Positions 53,966-64,000 of a stretch of 64,000 nucleotides of DNA are shown in pieces. The stretch is from Maritimibacter sp. HL-12 (GTDB lineage: Bacteria > Pseudomonadota > Alphaproteobacteria > Rhodobacterales > Rhodobacteraceae): contig NZ_FXBQ01000001.1 in assembly GCF_900177545.1 (NCBI RefSeq), forward strand, positions 1,916,122 to 1,980,121. The letters run 5' to 3'. The notes under the pieces were generated by a model. It did no database searches, was not told the origin of the DNA, and worked only from the letters and a program-made list of their open reading frames with translations. The position numbers were made by a program, and so were the translations under genes. Position 1 is the first letter of the stretch. Every line of letters starts with the position of its first letter.

Positions 53966-54817
53966 ATGCTCAGGGGCATGACGGGACCGACGCTGAAAAA
54001 GTACAGCAAGCGCAACCTGACCTATGCCAACAGCTTCGAGAACGGTTTTCAGGCCACGACGATCCGGGCGATCGAGTGGCTGACCGGCAAGATTCCGATC
54101 ATCCGGATGGTGCGCGAGTTCGAGCGCCGGGGCGGGGCCGAGGGCCGCGACTTCTGGCGCGTCGCGCTCGACGTGATGGGGATCGAGATCACCACGCCGC
54201 CGGAGCAGTTCGAGCGGATCCCGAAGACCGGCCCGGTGGTGGTCGTGGCCAACCACCCTCACGGGCTGGTCGATGGCATGATCATGGCAGAGCTGATTGC
54301 CCGCGTGCGCGACGACTTCCAGATCCTGACACGTGAGGTCCTGACCGGGCTTGATGCGGTGGCCTCGTCCTTCCTGATCCCGGTGCCGTTCCCGCACGAC
54401 AAGGACGCGCAGAGCAAGAGCGTCGAGATGCGTGCGGCGGCGATGGCACGGCTCAAGGCCGGTGGCTTGATCTGTATTTTCCCGTCCGGTGTCGTCGCCA
54501 GTTCCAAGACCGCGTTCGGGCCGGTGGTTGAAGCCGAATGGAATGTCTTCACGGCCCAGATGATACGCCGCTCCGGTGCGACCGTGGTGCCGATCCATTT
54601 CCAGGGGCGCAACTCGCGCTGGTATCAGGTCGCCAACAGGCTCTCGCCGACGCTGCGCCAATCGCTCCTGCTGCACGAGGTCGTGCATGTCTGCAACCAG
54701 CCGCACGGCCCGGTGATCGGCGCGCCGTTGACGCCGGAGGAGATGGCTCCGCTCGCCAACGACCCGCGCGGGTTCATCGGCTGGCTGCGGCAGCACACGC
54801 TGTCGCTCGAGGATTGA
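53966..54817 (+). CDS. Lysophospholipid acyltransferase family protein
   Basis: A 283-aa membrane-associated acyltransferase. The HX4D motif appears as HPHGLVDG (NHPHGLVDG, about 94-102) with unusual spacing: His followed by P-H-G-L-V-D. The second motif IFPSGVVASS stands where FPEG usually is. It is related to OlsA-like and hemolysin-like acyltransferases and lies at the end of the chvI operon, 11 bases after HPr. The start is taken at ATG 53966; GTG 53963 is nearly the same. The lipid made is unknown. Confidence 0.82.
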   Translation: MLRGMTGPTLKKYSKRNLTYANSFENGFQATTIRAIEWLTGKIPIIRMVREFERRGGAEGRDFWRVALDVMGIEITTPPEQFERIPKTGPVVVVANHPHGLVDGMIMAELIARVRDDFQILTREVLTGLDAVASSFLIPVPFPHDKDAQSKSVEMRAAAMARLKAGGLICIFPSGVVASSKTAFGPVVEAEWNVFTAQMIRRSGATVVPIHFQGRNSRWYQVANRLSPTLRQSLLLHEVVHVCNQPHGPVIGAPLTPEEMAPLANDPRGFIGWLRQHTLSLED

Positions 54818-54913
54818 TGAGCGCCGCCTTGCGCCGCTGGCATCGACGCATCCCCTTGCACGTGATTTCCATAGCGTCCGTAAGGGTCAAGACATGAAAG
54901 GGAGACCACAGCC

Positions 54914-55549
54914 GTGAACCCCGCGCCTGTTTCCACGATCGTCGCGGCGCTTGATAGCATCCGCGATCCGGATCGACGGCTGATCGTTGCGATCGCCGGT
55001 GCGCCCGGCAGCGGCAAATCCACCCTGTCCGAGGCCACCCGCGACGCGCTCAATGCGCGCGAGAAGGGGGTCGCGGAAATCTTGCCGATGGATGGCTACC
55101 ATCTCGACAACGCGATCCTCGACGCCCGCGGTTGGCGCAGTCGAAAAGGCGCGCCGCACACCTTCGATGTTGCCGCGTTCGCGCGCGATCTGGCGCGGGC
55201 AAGAGCGGCGGATGAACCGATGTTCGCGCCGGTATTCGACCGTGGGCTCGACCTGTCGCGCGGATCGGCGCGCGAGATCGCTCCGGCCTGCCGTGTCGTG
55301 ATCGTCGAGGGCAACTACCTGCTCATTGACGAGGCACCGTGGAACAGGCTGGCGGATCTGTTTGACTACAGGGTGTTTCTCTCGGTGCCCGAAACGGTTC
55401 TCGAAACGCGGCTCGTTCAGCGCTGGCGCGATCACGGCTTCAGTTCCGACAAGGCGCGGGCGAAGGCCCTGGGCAATGACATCCCGAATGCTCGCTATGT
55501 GGTGAGCCATTCGGTCGGTGCCGACCTGGTGATCGGCACCGATGCCTGA
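54914..55549 (+). CDS. P-loop nucleoside/sugar kinase family protein
   Basis: A 211-aa uridine-kinase-like P-loop kinase. Walker A GAPGSGKSTL (about 29-38), the MDGYHLDN motif (about 59-66) and GNYLLIDEAPW (Walker B region) are typical of the FrcK/YfdG-like group; substrates suggested elsewhere are fructose or pantothenate-like compounds. Start GTG with gggaga upstream. It converges with hbd, leaving 2 bases between the stops. Confidence 0.82.
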   Translation: MNPAPVSTIVAALDSIRDPDRRLIVAIAGAPGSGKSTLSEATRDALNAREKGVAEILPMDGYHLDNAILDARGWRSRKGAPHTFDVAAFARDLARARAADEPMFAPVFDRGLDLSRGSAREIAPACRVVIVEGNYLLIDEAPWNRLADLFDYRVFLSVPETVLETRLVQRWRDHGFSSDKARAKALGNDIPNARYVVSHSVGADLVIGTDA

Positions 55550-55551
55550 GC

Positions 55552-56427
55552 CTAGCGCGTCGGCACCGGCTCGTCGCCGCGATAATCGTAGAAGCCACGG
55601 CCGGTCTTGCGGCCGAGCCAGCCGGCTTCGACGTATTTCGTGAGCAGCGGGCAGGGGCGATACTTGGTATCGGCAAGCCCGTCGTGCAGCACGTTCATGA
55701 TCGCAAGGCAGGTGTCGAGGCCGATGAAGTCGGCCAGTTCGAGCGGACCCATCGGGTGATTGGCACCGAGCTTCATCGACTCGTCGATGGATTTGACCGA
55801 GCCGACACCCTCGTAAAGCGTGTAAACCGCCTCGTTGATCATCGGCATCAGGATGCGGTTGACGATGAAGGCGGGGAAATCCTCGGCCGGCGCGGCGGTC
55901 TTGCCCAGCTTGTTCACCACTTCGAGGCAGGCCTTGTAGGTGGCCTGATCGGTGGCGATTCCGCGGATGAGCTCGACAAGCTGCATCACCGGCACCGGGT
56001 TCATGAAGTGGAACCCCATGAACTTCTCCGGCCGGTCGGTGCGCGAGGCGAGCCGGGTGATCGAGATCGACGAGGTGTTGGAGGTCAGGATCGTCTCCGG
56101 CTTGAGATGCGGCAGCAACTCGTCGAAGATCGCCTGCTTGACGCTCTCGCGCTCGGTCGCGGCCTCGATCACCAGGTCGGTCTGGCCGAGGTCGGCGAGT
56201 CGCAACGTCGGCTTGATGCGGGAAAGGGCCGCGTCGCGCTCGGCCGCGGTGATCTTCTCGCGCGTCACCTGCCGGTCAAGATTCTTCTCGACGGTTTCGA
56301 GCGCGCGGTCGATCGCATCCTGGTCGACATCGTTGAGCAGAACGTCATAGCCCGCCAGCGCCATCACGTGGGCAATCCCGTTGCCCATTTGCCCCGCTCC
56401 GACCACACCGACCGTTTCAATCGCCAT
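55552..56427 (-). CDS. hbd: 3-hydroxybutyryl-CoA dehydrogenase
   Basis: NAD(P)-dependent oxidation of (S)-3-hydroxybutyryl-CoA to acetoacetyl-CoA, 291 aa. The Rossmann motif is GAGQMGNGIA (residues 10-19). The catalytic His is in FMGFHFMNPVPVM, with Glu in the ELI..IATD region, and the C-terminal domain is MGPLELADFIGLD. The ATG at 56427 is preceded by a gggagcga site; longer upstream reading is not protein-like. It probably feeds the same short-chain acyl-CoA pool as etfAB and mcd. Confidence 0.93.
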   Translation of the reverse strand: MAIETVGVVGAGQMGNGIAHVMALAGYDVLLNDVDQDAIDRALETVEKNLDRQVTREKITAAERDAALSRIKPTLRLADLGQTDLVIEAATERESVKQAIFDELLPHLKPETILTSNTSSISITRLASRTDRPEKFMGFHFMNPVPVMQLVELIRGIATDQATYKACLEVVNKLGKTAAPAEDFPAFIVNRILMPMINEAVYTLYEGVGSVKSIDESMKLGANHPMGPLELADFIGLDTCLAIMNVLHDGLADTKYRPCPLLTKYVEAGWLGRKTGRGFYDYRGDEPVPTR

Positions 56428-56614
56428 CTTTCGCTCCCAGAGGTTTCGCGGCGACCATAGGCGCGCGGCGCCGCCACGTGCAAGCGAAAGGCGCCCCGGG
56501 GTGGGGGCTGTTTGGTTGCGGGAGGGTGACCGAACCCATGCCAATTCGCGCTTTAGCCATTTCGCAAGGGTTTCCTGCGAATCTCGCTTCCGGGTGAAAA
56601 ATGGAGTGGGTGGA

Positions 56615-57442
56615 ATGACCTATGAAGAGCTGGGCAGCAATGCCCTCGACTATTTTCCGTGTCGCTACGGCAAGTCAAAGCTGCTGTTCCGGGGGCCGAA
56701 ACGCAAGCTCGAAGGCGATTACGTCGCCGTGCTCGGTGGCAGCGAGACTTACGGCAAATTCGTTGAAAGGCCGTTTCCGGCGCTGGCCGAGGAACTGCTT
56801 GGCCGCAAGGTGGTCAACTTCGGCATAACCAATGCCGGGATCGACGTGTTTTCGCATGATCCAACGATCCGCGATGCCTGTTCCCGCGCCAAGGTTACCG
56901 TGATCCAGATCGGCGGGGCGCAGAACATGTCGAACCGGTTCTATGCCGTGCATCCGCGCCGGAACGACCGTTTCCTGCGCGCCTCGACCCTGCTCAAGAC
57001 GGTGTATCGCGACATTGACTTCACCGAGTTCAACTTCACGCGGCATCTGCTCACTGCGCTCAAGAAGGAAAGCGCCGAGCGTTTCGTGATGGTGGAGCAG
57101 GAGTTGAAGGAGGCCTGGACGGCGCGCATGAAAACACTGGTCTCGCGGATTGAATCGGACGTGGTGCTGCTGTGGATCTCGGACCATGCACCGGATGATT
57201 GCGTCACCAGCACCGCCGACGGGGGCGATCCCTTGTTCGTCGATCGGCCGATGCTGCAACAGGTCGCGGCCTATGCGTCCGGTGTGGTCGAGGTGGTGGT
57301 ATCGCCCGACGAGATCGCGGCCGGGGGGGAGGGGCTACTGTTCAGCGATCTCGATGCGCCCGCCGCGCGCGAAATGCTGGGCACCGTGGCGCACGAAAAA
57401 GCCGCCGCCGCCTTGCAGCCGGTCCTCGCCAGGCTGATGTGA
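56615..57442 (+). CDS. DUF6473 family protein
   Basis: A 275-aa soluble protein. It opens MTYEELGSNALDYFPCRYGKSKL and holds YVAVLGGSETYGKFV (about 35-49), VVNFGITNAGID and VTVIQIGGAQNMSNRFY. The GGSETYGK and GITNAG positions resemble an SGNH-hydrolase-like GDS/GN arrangement. This is the DUF6473 family; the activity has not been established, and a link to sulfotransferase-like or surface-glycan genes in other genomes is only a guess. The start ATG follows tggagtgggtgga. It converges with etfA. Confidence 0.8.
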   Translation: MTYEELGSNALDYFPCRYGKSKLLFRGPKRKLEGDYVAVLGGSETYGKFVERPFPALAEELLGRKVVNFGITNAGIDVFSHDPTIRDACSRAKVTVIQIGGAQNMSNRFYAVHPRRNDRFLRASTLLKTVYRDIDFTEFNFTRHLLTALKKESAERFVMVEQELKEAWTARMKTLVSRIESDVVLLWISDHAPDDCVTSTADGGDPLFVDRPMLQQVAAYASGVVEVVVSPDEIAAGGEGLLFSDLDAPAAREMLGTVAHEKAAAALQPVLARLM

Positions 57443-57459
57443 GCACGGCGACAACCGAA

Positions 57460-57486
57460 AAAGGCCCGCCCTAGGGGCGGGCCTTT
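57460..57486. terminator. Bidirectional terminator between DUF6473 gene and etfA
   Basis: A perfect 9-bp stem (ggcccgccc / gggcgggcc, loop tag) with aaa on the left and tttcgcc on the right, between two converging genes. It serves both strands. Confidence 0.85.
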
Positions 57487-57505
57487 CGCCGTGATCCGCG
57501 CTGGA

Positions 57506-58426
57506 TCAGAGTTTTTCGACCAGTTCCGGCACCGCCTCGAAGAGGTCGGCGACCAGACCGTAATCGGCAACCTGGAAGATCGGCGCTTCCTCGTCCTTGT
57601 TGATCGCGACGATGACCTTGGAATCCTTCATCCCCGCGAGGTGCTGGATCGCACCGGAAATCCCGACCGCCACGTAGAGCGCCGGGGCAACGACCTTGCC
57701 GGTCTGGCCAACCTGCCAGTCGTTCGGTGCGAAGCCGGAATCGACCGCCGCGCGCGACGCGCCAACGGCGGCACCGAGCTTGTCGGCCAGTTTCTCGATC
57801 AGGGCGAAATCGGCTTCCGAGCCCACGCCGCGCCCGCCGGAGACGACGATACCTGCGGAGGTCAGCTCCGGCCTGTCGCTCTCGGCCACCTTGTCTTCGA
57901 CCCAGGCGCTGAGCCCCTTGTCGCCGGTGCCCGCGATCGCCTCGATGGGCGCGCTGCCACCCTCGCCGGCGGCCTCGAAGGTCGAGGTGCGCACGGTGAT
58001 CACCTTGGTGGCATCGTGCGATTTCACCGTCTGGATCGCGTTGCCGGCATAGATCGGGCGCTCGAAGGTCTCGGCATCGACGACGGCGGAGATGTCGGAG
58101 ATCACCATCACGTCGAGCAGGGCGGCGACGCGCGGCAGGATGTTCTTTGCATCCGCTGTGGCGGCGGCGACGATGTGGCTGTAATCGCCCGCGAGCGACA
58201 CGATCAGGTCGGCCACCGGCTCGGCCAGCATGTTGGCATAGGCGGCATCTTCCGCCACCAGCACTTTCGCAACACCGTCTAGCTTGGCGGCGGCTTCGGC
58301 GGCGGCGGCCGGGCCGGTGACCAGCACGGTCACCTCGCCCATCGCCTTCGCGGCGGTCACGGCCTTGGCGGTGGCGTCGATGTGCAGCGCCCCTCCGGCA
58401 ACTTCGGCAAGTAGAAGAACACCCAT
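57506..58426 (-). CDS. etfA: Electron transfer flavoprotein alpha subunit
   Basis: With EtfB it carries electrons from acyl-CoA dehydrogenases (such as those at 9.6 and 45.3 kb) to ETF-ubiquinone oxidoreductase. The 306 aa have the N-terminal domain and the C-terminal FAD domain with [14 protein letters not shown] (about 195-208), [23 protein letters not shown] and [15 protein letters not shown]. Start ATG overlaps the etfB stop by one base. Confidence 0.97.
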   Translation of the reverse strand: MGVLLLAEVAGGALHIDATAKAVTAAKAMGEVTVLVTGPAAAAEAAAKLDGVAKVLVAEDAAYANMLAEPVADLIVSLAGDYSHIVAAATADAKNILPRVAALLDVMVISDISAVVDAETFERPIYAGNAIQTVKSHDATKVITVRTSTFEAAGEGGSAPIEAIAGTGDKGLSAWVEDKVAESDRPELTSAGIVVSGGRGVGSEADFALIEKLADKLGAAVGASRAAVDSGFAPNDWQVGQTGKVVAPALYVAVGISGAIQHLAGMKDSKVIVAINKDEEAPIFQVADYGLVADLFEAVPELVEKL

Positions 58427-59184
58427 CAGATCACCCCCGCATCTTTGAGTTTGGTCACAAGCTCATCCACCGAGCCCACGATCTCGCCAGCCTTGCGCAC
58501 CGGCGGTTCGGCGGTCTTCACCACTTCGAGGCGCGGGGCGACATCAACGCCGTAATCGCCCGGCGTTTTCTCGTCGATCGGCTTCTTCTTGGCCTTCATG
58601 ATGTTGGGCAGCGAGGCATACCGCGGCTCGTTGAGGCGCAGATCGGCAGTCACGACAGCCGGAAGGTTCACCTTGATCGTCTGCAAACCGCCATCGACTT
58701 CGCGCGTCACAACGGCGCTGTCGCCGTCCACGTCGAGGTCCGAGGCAAAGGTGGCCTGGCTCCAGCCCATCAGCGCGGCGAGCATCTGGCCGGTGGCGTT
58801 CATGTCGTTGTCGATCGCCTGCTTGCCCATGATCACCAGGCCGGGCTGCTCTTCCTCGACCACTTTCGCAAGGATCTTTGCGACGGCCAGCGGCTCGATA
58901 TCCTGCTGCACGTCCTCGGCGGCAACCACCAGAACACCCCGGTCGGCCCCCATCGCGAGCCCGGTGCGGATCGTTTCCTGCGCCTGCTTCACACCGATCG
59001 ACACCAGCACGATTTCCTCGACCTTTCCGGCCTCCTTGAGACGGATGGCCTCCTCGACGGCGATCTCGTCGAAGGGGTTCATCGACATCTTCACGTTGGC
59101 AAGATCGACCCCGGAACCGTCCGCCTTCACGCGGACCTTCACGTTGTAGTCGATCACGCGCTTCACAGGCACAAGCACCTTCAT
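58426..59184 (-). CDS. etfB: Electron transfer flavoprotein beta subunit
   Basis: The 252-aa AMP-binding partner of EtfA. It starts [19 protein letters not shown], has the [16 protein letters not shown] strand-helix and [17 protein letters not shown] (about 119-135), and ends with the typical [13 protein letters not shown] region. It is the first gene of the pair, 235 bases from cobO. Confidence 0.97.
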   Translation of the reverse strand: MKVLVPVKRVIDYNVKVRVKADGSGVDLANVKMSMNPFDEIAVEEAIRLKEAGKVEEIVLVSIGVKQAQETIRTGLAMGADRGVLVVAAEDVQQDIEPLAVAKILAKVVEEEQPGLVIMGKQAIDNDMNATGQMLAALMGWSQATFASDLDVDGDSAVVTREVDGGLQTIKVNLPAVVTADLRLNEPRYASLPNIMKAKKKPIDEKTPGDYGVDVAPRLEVVKTAEPPVRKAGEIVGSVDELVTKLKDAGVI

Positions 59185-59419
59185 GGCTGCGTTTCTCCCT
59201 TGGGTTTGCCTGCCCGATTGGTGGCGGGCGGTGAGTCTGGCCGATGTTTAGCGGCACATTCCGCCCGGGAACAATGCCAAAGCGACAGAAAATTGCGCCG
59301 GAACGCCGCGTTTTTTTGGCGCGGCGGCGACGTTAGCGGTAGCAACTCGGCCAGATCGGCGACCGGATTTCCAAACCGCAGGCCAAGTTGCCGGTAGGGG
59401 CCTTGCCCCCCGCGTGACG

Positions 59420-59992
59420 CTACCGGTTTGCGCCCGGCACCCAGAGAACGTCGTCCGCGCCACCCGCGTTGGCCACCCGCGCGGCGACGAAACACCAGTC
59501 CGACAGCCGGTTGAGATAGCGGATCGCGGCGGGGTTCACGCTCTCCTGCCCGGCAAGCTCCACCGCCAGCCGTTCGGCCCGGCGCGAGATCGTTCGGGTG
59601 AGGTGCAGGTAGGCCGAAAGCGCAGAGCCGCCCGGGAGGATGAAACTGCGCAGCGGCTCCAGCCCGGCGTTCATCTCGTCGATCTCCGCCTCGAGCCGGT
59701 CGACCTGCGATTGCACGATCCGCAGCGGAGTGTATTCGGCTTCGTCGTCGCGCTCGGGATCGGGCCGCGAAAGATCGGCCCCGAGATCGAACAGGTCGTT
59801 CTGGATCAGCGCCAGCCGCGCATCGATCTCGCCTGTTGCATGAAGCCGGGCCAGCCCGATGGTGGCGTTGGTTTCGTCCACCGTGCCATAGGCCGCGACC
59901 CGCAAAGCGTGTTTCGGTACCCGCGTGCCGTTGGAGAGCGCGGTTTCACCGGCATCTCCGGTGCGCGTGTAGATCTTGTTGAGCACGACCAT
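59420..59992 (-). CDS. Cob(I)alamin adenosyltransferase, PduO type
   Basis: Adds the adenosyl group to cobalamin to give coenzyme B12 used by mutases such as methylmalonyl- and ethylmalonyl-CoA mutase. The 190 aa have the opening [15 protein letters not shown] (about 8-22), [15 protein letters not shown], the [29 protein letters not shown]-binding stretch and [14 protein letters not shown]. It pairs with the HIG1 gene, 3 bases upstream of its start. Confidence 0.94.
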   Translation of the reverse strand: MVVLNKIYTRTGDAGETALSNGTRVPKHALRVAAYGTVDETNATIGLARLHATGEIDARLALIQNDLFDLGADLSRPDPERDDEAEYTPLRIVQSQVDRLEAEIDEMNAGLEPLRSFILPGGSALSAYLHLTRTISRRAERLAVELAGQESVNPAAIRYLNRLSDWCFVAARVANAGGADDVLWVPGANR

Positions 59993-59995
59993 GGG

Positions 59996-60199
59996 TCAGC
60001 CTCCCCGACGTATCCAGACAAACAGCAAGATGAGCACGATCGCCACCGCCTGGGCATAGATCCGCCAGCGCATCACCCGGTTGGCGTGTTTCTTGTTGAA
60101 ATCGCCACCGCGCGCAAAACCGCCAATGCCGGTGAGCAGGATGATCGCCACCGTGGCGACGGCTACGGCGACGACGAGAAAAAGCGGGTCTTTGAGCAT
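59996..60199 (-). CDS. HIG1-domain twin transmembrane protein
   Basis: A 67-aa inner-membrane protein with two helices (about 6-29 and 47-63) and a polar turn with [21 protein letters not shown], the HIG1 hallmark (cytochrome oxidase assembly and hypoxia factors). It lies 3 bases before cobO; function in bacteria is not established, but a link to respiratory oxidases is likely. Confidence 0.88.
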   Translation of the reverse strand: MLKDPLFLVVAVAVATVAIILLTGIGGFARGGDFNKKHANRVMRWRIYAQAVAIVLILLFVWIRRGG

Positions 60200-60268
60200 G
60201 GCGGGTGGCTCCCTGATCGCGTTCGGCCCTCGATAGCGGTTTTGAACTGGCTTGGCGAGGGCCGCGGG

Positions 60269-61102
60269 TCAACTCCGCGCGAGGATACGGTCGGCCAGCC
60301 GGGTGGGCAGCAGGCGCTTGAGGATGCCCGCCGCGTAGGTTGGCGTGGTCACCCAGTAGCGCGGGCGTGGACGGCGGCTTTCAAGCGCATGGGCGAGCTT
60401 GCGTGTCACCGCCGAGGGGGGCAGCTCGAACCGGTCGGGTTTGTCGCTGTCGGAGTAGAGCCGTTTGAGCAGGCTGGCCTCGTATTGCGCGCGCCGCGGC
60501 GAGCCGCGCCAATCCACCCAGGCCTCGAAATGCGGGCGCGACTTGGCGCGGATCTTCGAGGTGATCGGCCCGGGTTCGATAAGGATGGTCTGGATGTTCG
60601 CGTCGGCCATCTCGAGGCGCAGGGTATCGCCGTAGCCTTCGAGGGCGAACTTGGTCGACACATAGGCACCGCGCCATCGTATCGTCGTGAAGCCGAGCAC
60701 CGACGAATTGAGCGCGATGCGACCGTGCCCCTGCGCCCGCATGATCGGCACGGTCTGGCGCACCAGCTCGTGCACGCCGAAGAAATTCGTCTCGAAAATC
60801 TCCCTGAGCGCATCGGTCGACAGGTCTTCCAGAGCGCCGGGCAGGCCGAAGGCCCCGTTGGCGAAGATCGCGTCGAGCGTGCCGCCGGTGCGGCCTTTGG
60901 CCTCGGCAAGGGCGGCGCGGATCGTTGCGGGGTCGGTGTGATCGAGCACGAAGCTCTCCAGCCCCTCGGCTTCGAGACGCACGCAATCCTCCAGTTTGCG
61001 GCAGGTCGCGAACACCCGCCAGCCACGCGCCGCCATGCCTTTGGCGGCATCGTAGCCAATACCGGAAGAACACCCGGTGATGAGGAGGGATTTCTGGGTC
61101 AT
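60269..61102 (-). CDS. SDR family oxidoreductase
   Basis: A 277-aa short-chain dehydrogenase with TGCSSGIG (about 8-15), an NNAG-like ANGAFG region, the catalytic Ser in NSSVLGF and YVSTK (about 155-159), so the active site is complete. The long C-terminal part ([15 protein letters not shown]...) is like SDRs acting on retinol-like or long-chain substrates. The ATG at 61102 lies at the end of a ggagg-containing leader; an upstream start is not supported. Substrate unknown. Confidence 0.88.
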   Translation of the reverse strand: MTQKSLLITGCSSGIGYDAAKGMAARGWRVFATCRKLEDCVRLEAEGLESFVLDHTDPATIRAALAEAKGRTGGTLDAIFANGAFGLPGALEDLSTDALREIFETNFFGVHELVRQTVPIMRAQGHGRIALNSSVLGFTTIRWRGAYVSTKFALEGYGDTLRLEMADANIQTILIEPGPITSKIRAKSRPHFEAWVDWRGSPRRAQYEASLLKRLYSDSDKPDRFELPPSAVTRKLAHALESRRPRPRYWVTTPTYAAGILKRLLPTRLADRILARS

Positions 61103-61156
61103 GCCTGCCTCGCGGTTCGCCGGCAGGCTAGGGCGATGCGCCCCCGGCGGCAATGC

Positions 61157-61723
61157 TCAGGGCGCGTCCGGCGAAAGGAAATCGCCCGACATGTAGCCGG
61201 TTTCGCCGGTCTCAAGCCGGATCATCCGCCAGCCTTCGCCCGCGTTGCCGAGATCGACCACCGCCGCGCCGCCTTGGAGCGAGGTGATCGCGTCATAGAC
61301 GGTGGAAGGCCCCGAGCGGACGTTGACGGTGGTGCCGGTGACGTAGAGCACCTGGTCGCGCTCCGGTTCGGGTTCCGGCGCGGGGTCGGGCACAGGCTCC
61401 GGCGTGGGTTCCGGCTCCGGCGCAGGGTCGGGCTCCGGGGTCGCCTCTTCGATCGCAGCACCAATGGCGTCTGCCAACGCGCTGCCCGGCTCAGGCGTGA
61501 AGGGATCGGGAGACTCGTCAACAACGGCGGCGTCCGGCTCCGGTTCCGATTCGGGCGCGGTGTCGGCGGTCGGGGCCGGTTCTGTCGTGGGGTCCGGCGT
61601 TGCAACGGGGGCCGTCGGTTCGCGCCCGATCACGCGCTCGGGCAAGCCCTCGTCGCGCCCGAAATACATCAGCGCCAGCCAGATCAGCACCGAGGTCAGC
61701 AATGTCAGCCGAATGATACCCAT
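61157..61723 (-). CDS. Membrane-anchored SH3-domain protein with acidic Pro-rich linker
   Basis: A 188-aa envelope protein. An N-terminal helix (about 4-20) anchors it, then a low-complexity linker (about 33-125) made largely of Pro, Glu, Asp and Ala projects into the periplasm, ending in a bacterial SH3 domain ([19 protein letters not shown]..., GYMSGDFLS). Such domains bind peptidoglycan. It diverges from parC with no obvious operon partner. Confidence 0.85.
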   Translation of the reverse strand: MGIIRLTLLTSVLIWLALMYFGRDEGLPERVIGREPTAPVATPDPTTEPAPTADTAPESEPEPDAAVVDESPDPFTPEPGSALADAIGAAIEEATPEPDPAPEPEPTPEPVPDPAPEPEPERDQVLYVTGTTVNVRSGPSTVYDAITSLQGGAAVVDLGNAGEGWRMIRLETGETGYMSGDFLSPDAP

Positions 61724-61852
61724 GACTATCCCAATACCCCGGCACGGTCTCGCATGCTACCGCCAAGCCGCGTGGCGGGAAAGCCGGCGTGGATTTTCCG
61801 CAACCCTGCCGCGGTGCTTGCGGGGGGCGAATCGCGGCGCTATTCAGGCCCC

Positions 61853-64000
<2,148 letters not shown>

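Overview
The window is a compact, high-GC stretch of an alphaproteobacterial chromosome. It most resembles a Rhodobacterales (Roseobacter/Paracoccaceae-type) genome. The grounds are gene order and families: the pckA / chvI-chvG-hprK-rapZ-EIIA-HPr array, a divergent hemN-fnrL pair with a perfect FNR box, a methylsuccinyl-CoA dehydrogenase of the ethylmalonyl-CoA pathway, a membrane-anchored cytochrome c of the CycM type, a DmdC-like acyl-CoA dehydrogenase next to a metallo-beta-lactamase-fold hydrolase, and small families such as DUF6173 and DUF6473. No IS element, prophage, CRISPR array, tRNA or rRNA was seen. The one RNA gene is the signal recognition particle RNA at about 23.3 kb. Two genes run off the ends: a DEAD-box helicase on the left and topoisomerase IV subunit A (parC) on the right.

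Layout. 0-5.2 kb: helicase, asd, an SbtA-type bicarbonate transporter with a PII-like partner, and a secreted DUF4139 protein. 5.2-6.9 kb: a cluster of five tiny genes, none recognised, two of which (A and B) occur twice in the same order; this is the strongest candidate for something undescribed. 6.9-9.5 kb: acyltransferase plus CdsA-like cytidylyltransferase, then the tRNA t6A enzyme Sua5/TsaC. 9.6-12.9 kb: acyl-CoA dehydrogenase, MBL hydrolase, DUF6173. 12.9-18.8 kb: a complete Yej-type peptide ABC transporter. 19-27.5 kb: cytochrome c, pheA, a cyclic-nucleotide phosphodiesterase-like protein, SRP RNA, a TetR regulator, a dihydroorotase-like protein that has lost its metal ligands, pgsA and moaD-moaE. 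27.5-36.9 kb: a D,D-carboxypeptidase, HAD phosphatase, clpS, rsmC-like methyltransferase, an SDR lacking its catalytic residues, hemF, plsY and uvrC.

36.9-49.1 kb: an AT-rich gap with a perfect DnaA box, a pteridine-reductase-like SDR, Na+/Ca2+ exchanger, sppA, an ABC-2 exporter, hemN/fnrL, rsgA, mcd, a small cytochrome c and pckA. 49.4-55.5 kb: the ChvG-ChvI two-component system run together with HPr kinase, RapZ, EIIA(Man) and HPr. This joins envelope sensing to a regulatory phosphotransferase chain and gluconeogenesis (pckA is divergent). 55.5-64 kb: 3-hydroxybutyryl-CoA dehydrogenase, etfAB, a cobalamin adenosyltransferase, a HIG1 protein, an SDR, an SH3 protein and parC.

Together the genes describe a respiring, facultatively low-oxygen cell that assimilates short-chain acyl-CoAs: mcd, hbd, etfAB and the B12 adenosyltransferase fit the ethylmalonyl-CoA pathway. 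It controls haem synthesis by oxygen, with hemF using O2 and hemN working without it under FnrL. All coordinates and motifs were read from the sequence. Family names rest on recognised motifs and gene order, not on database searches.
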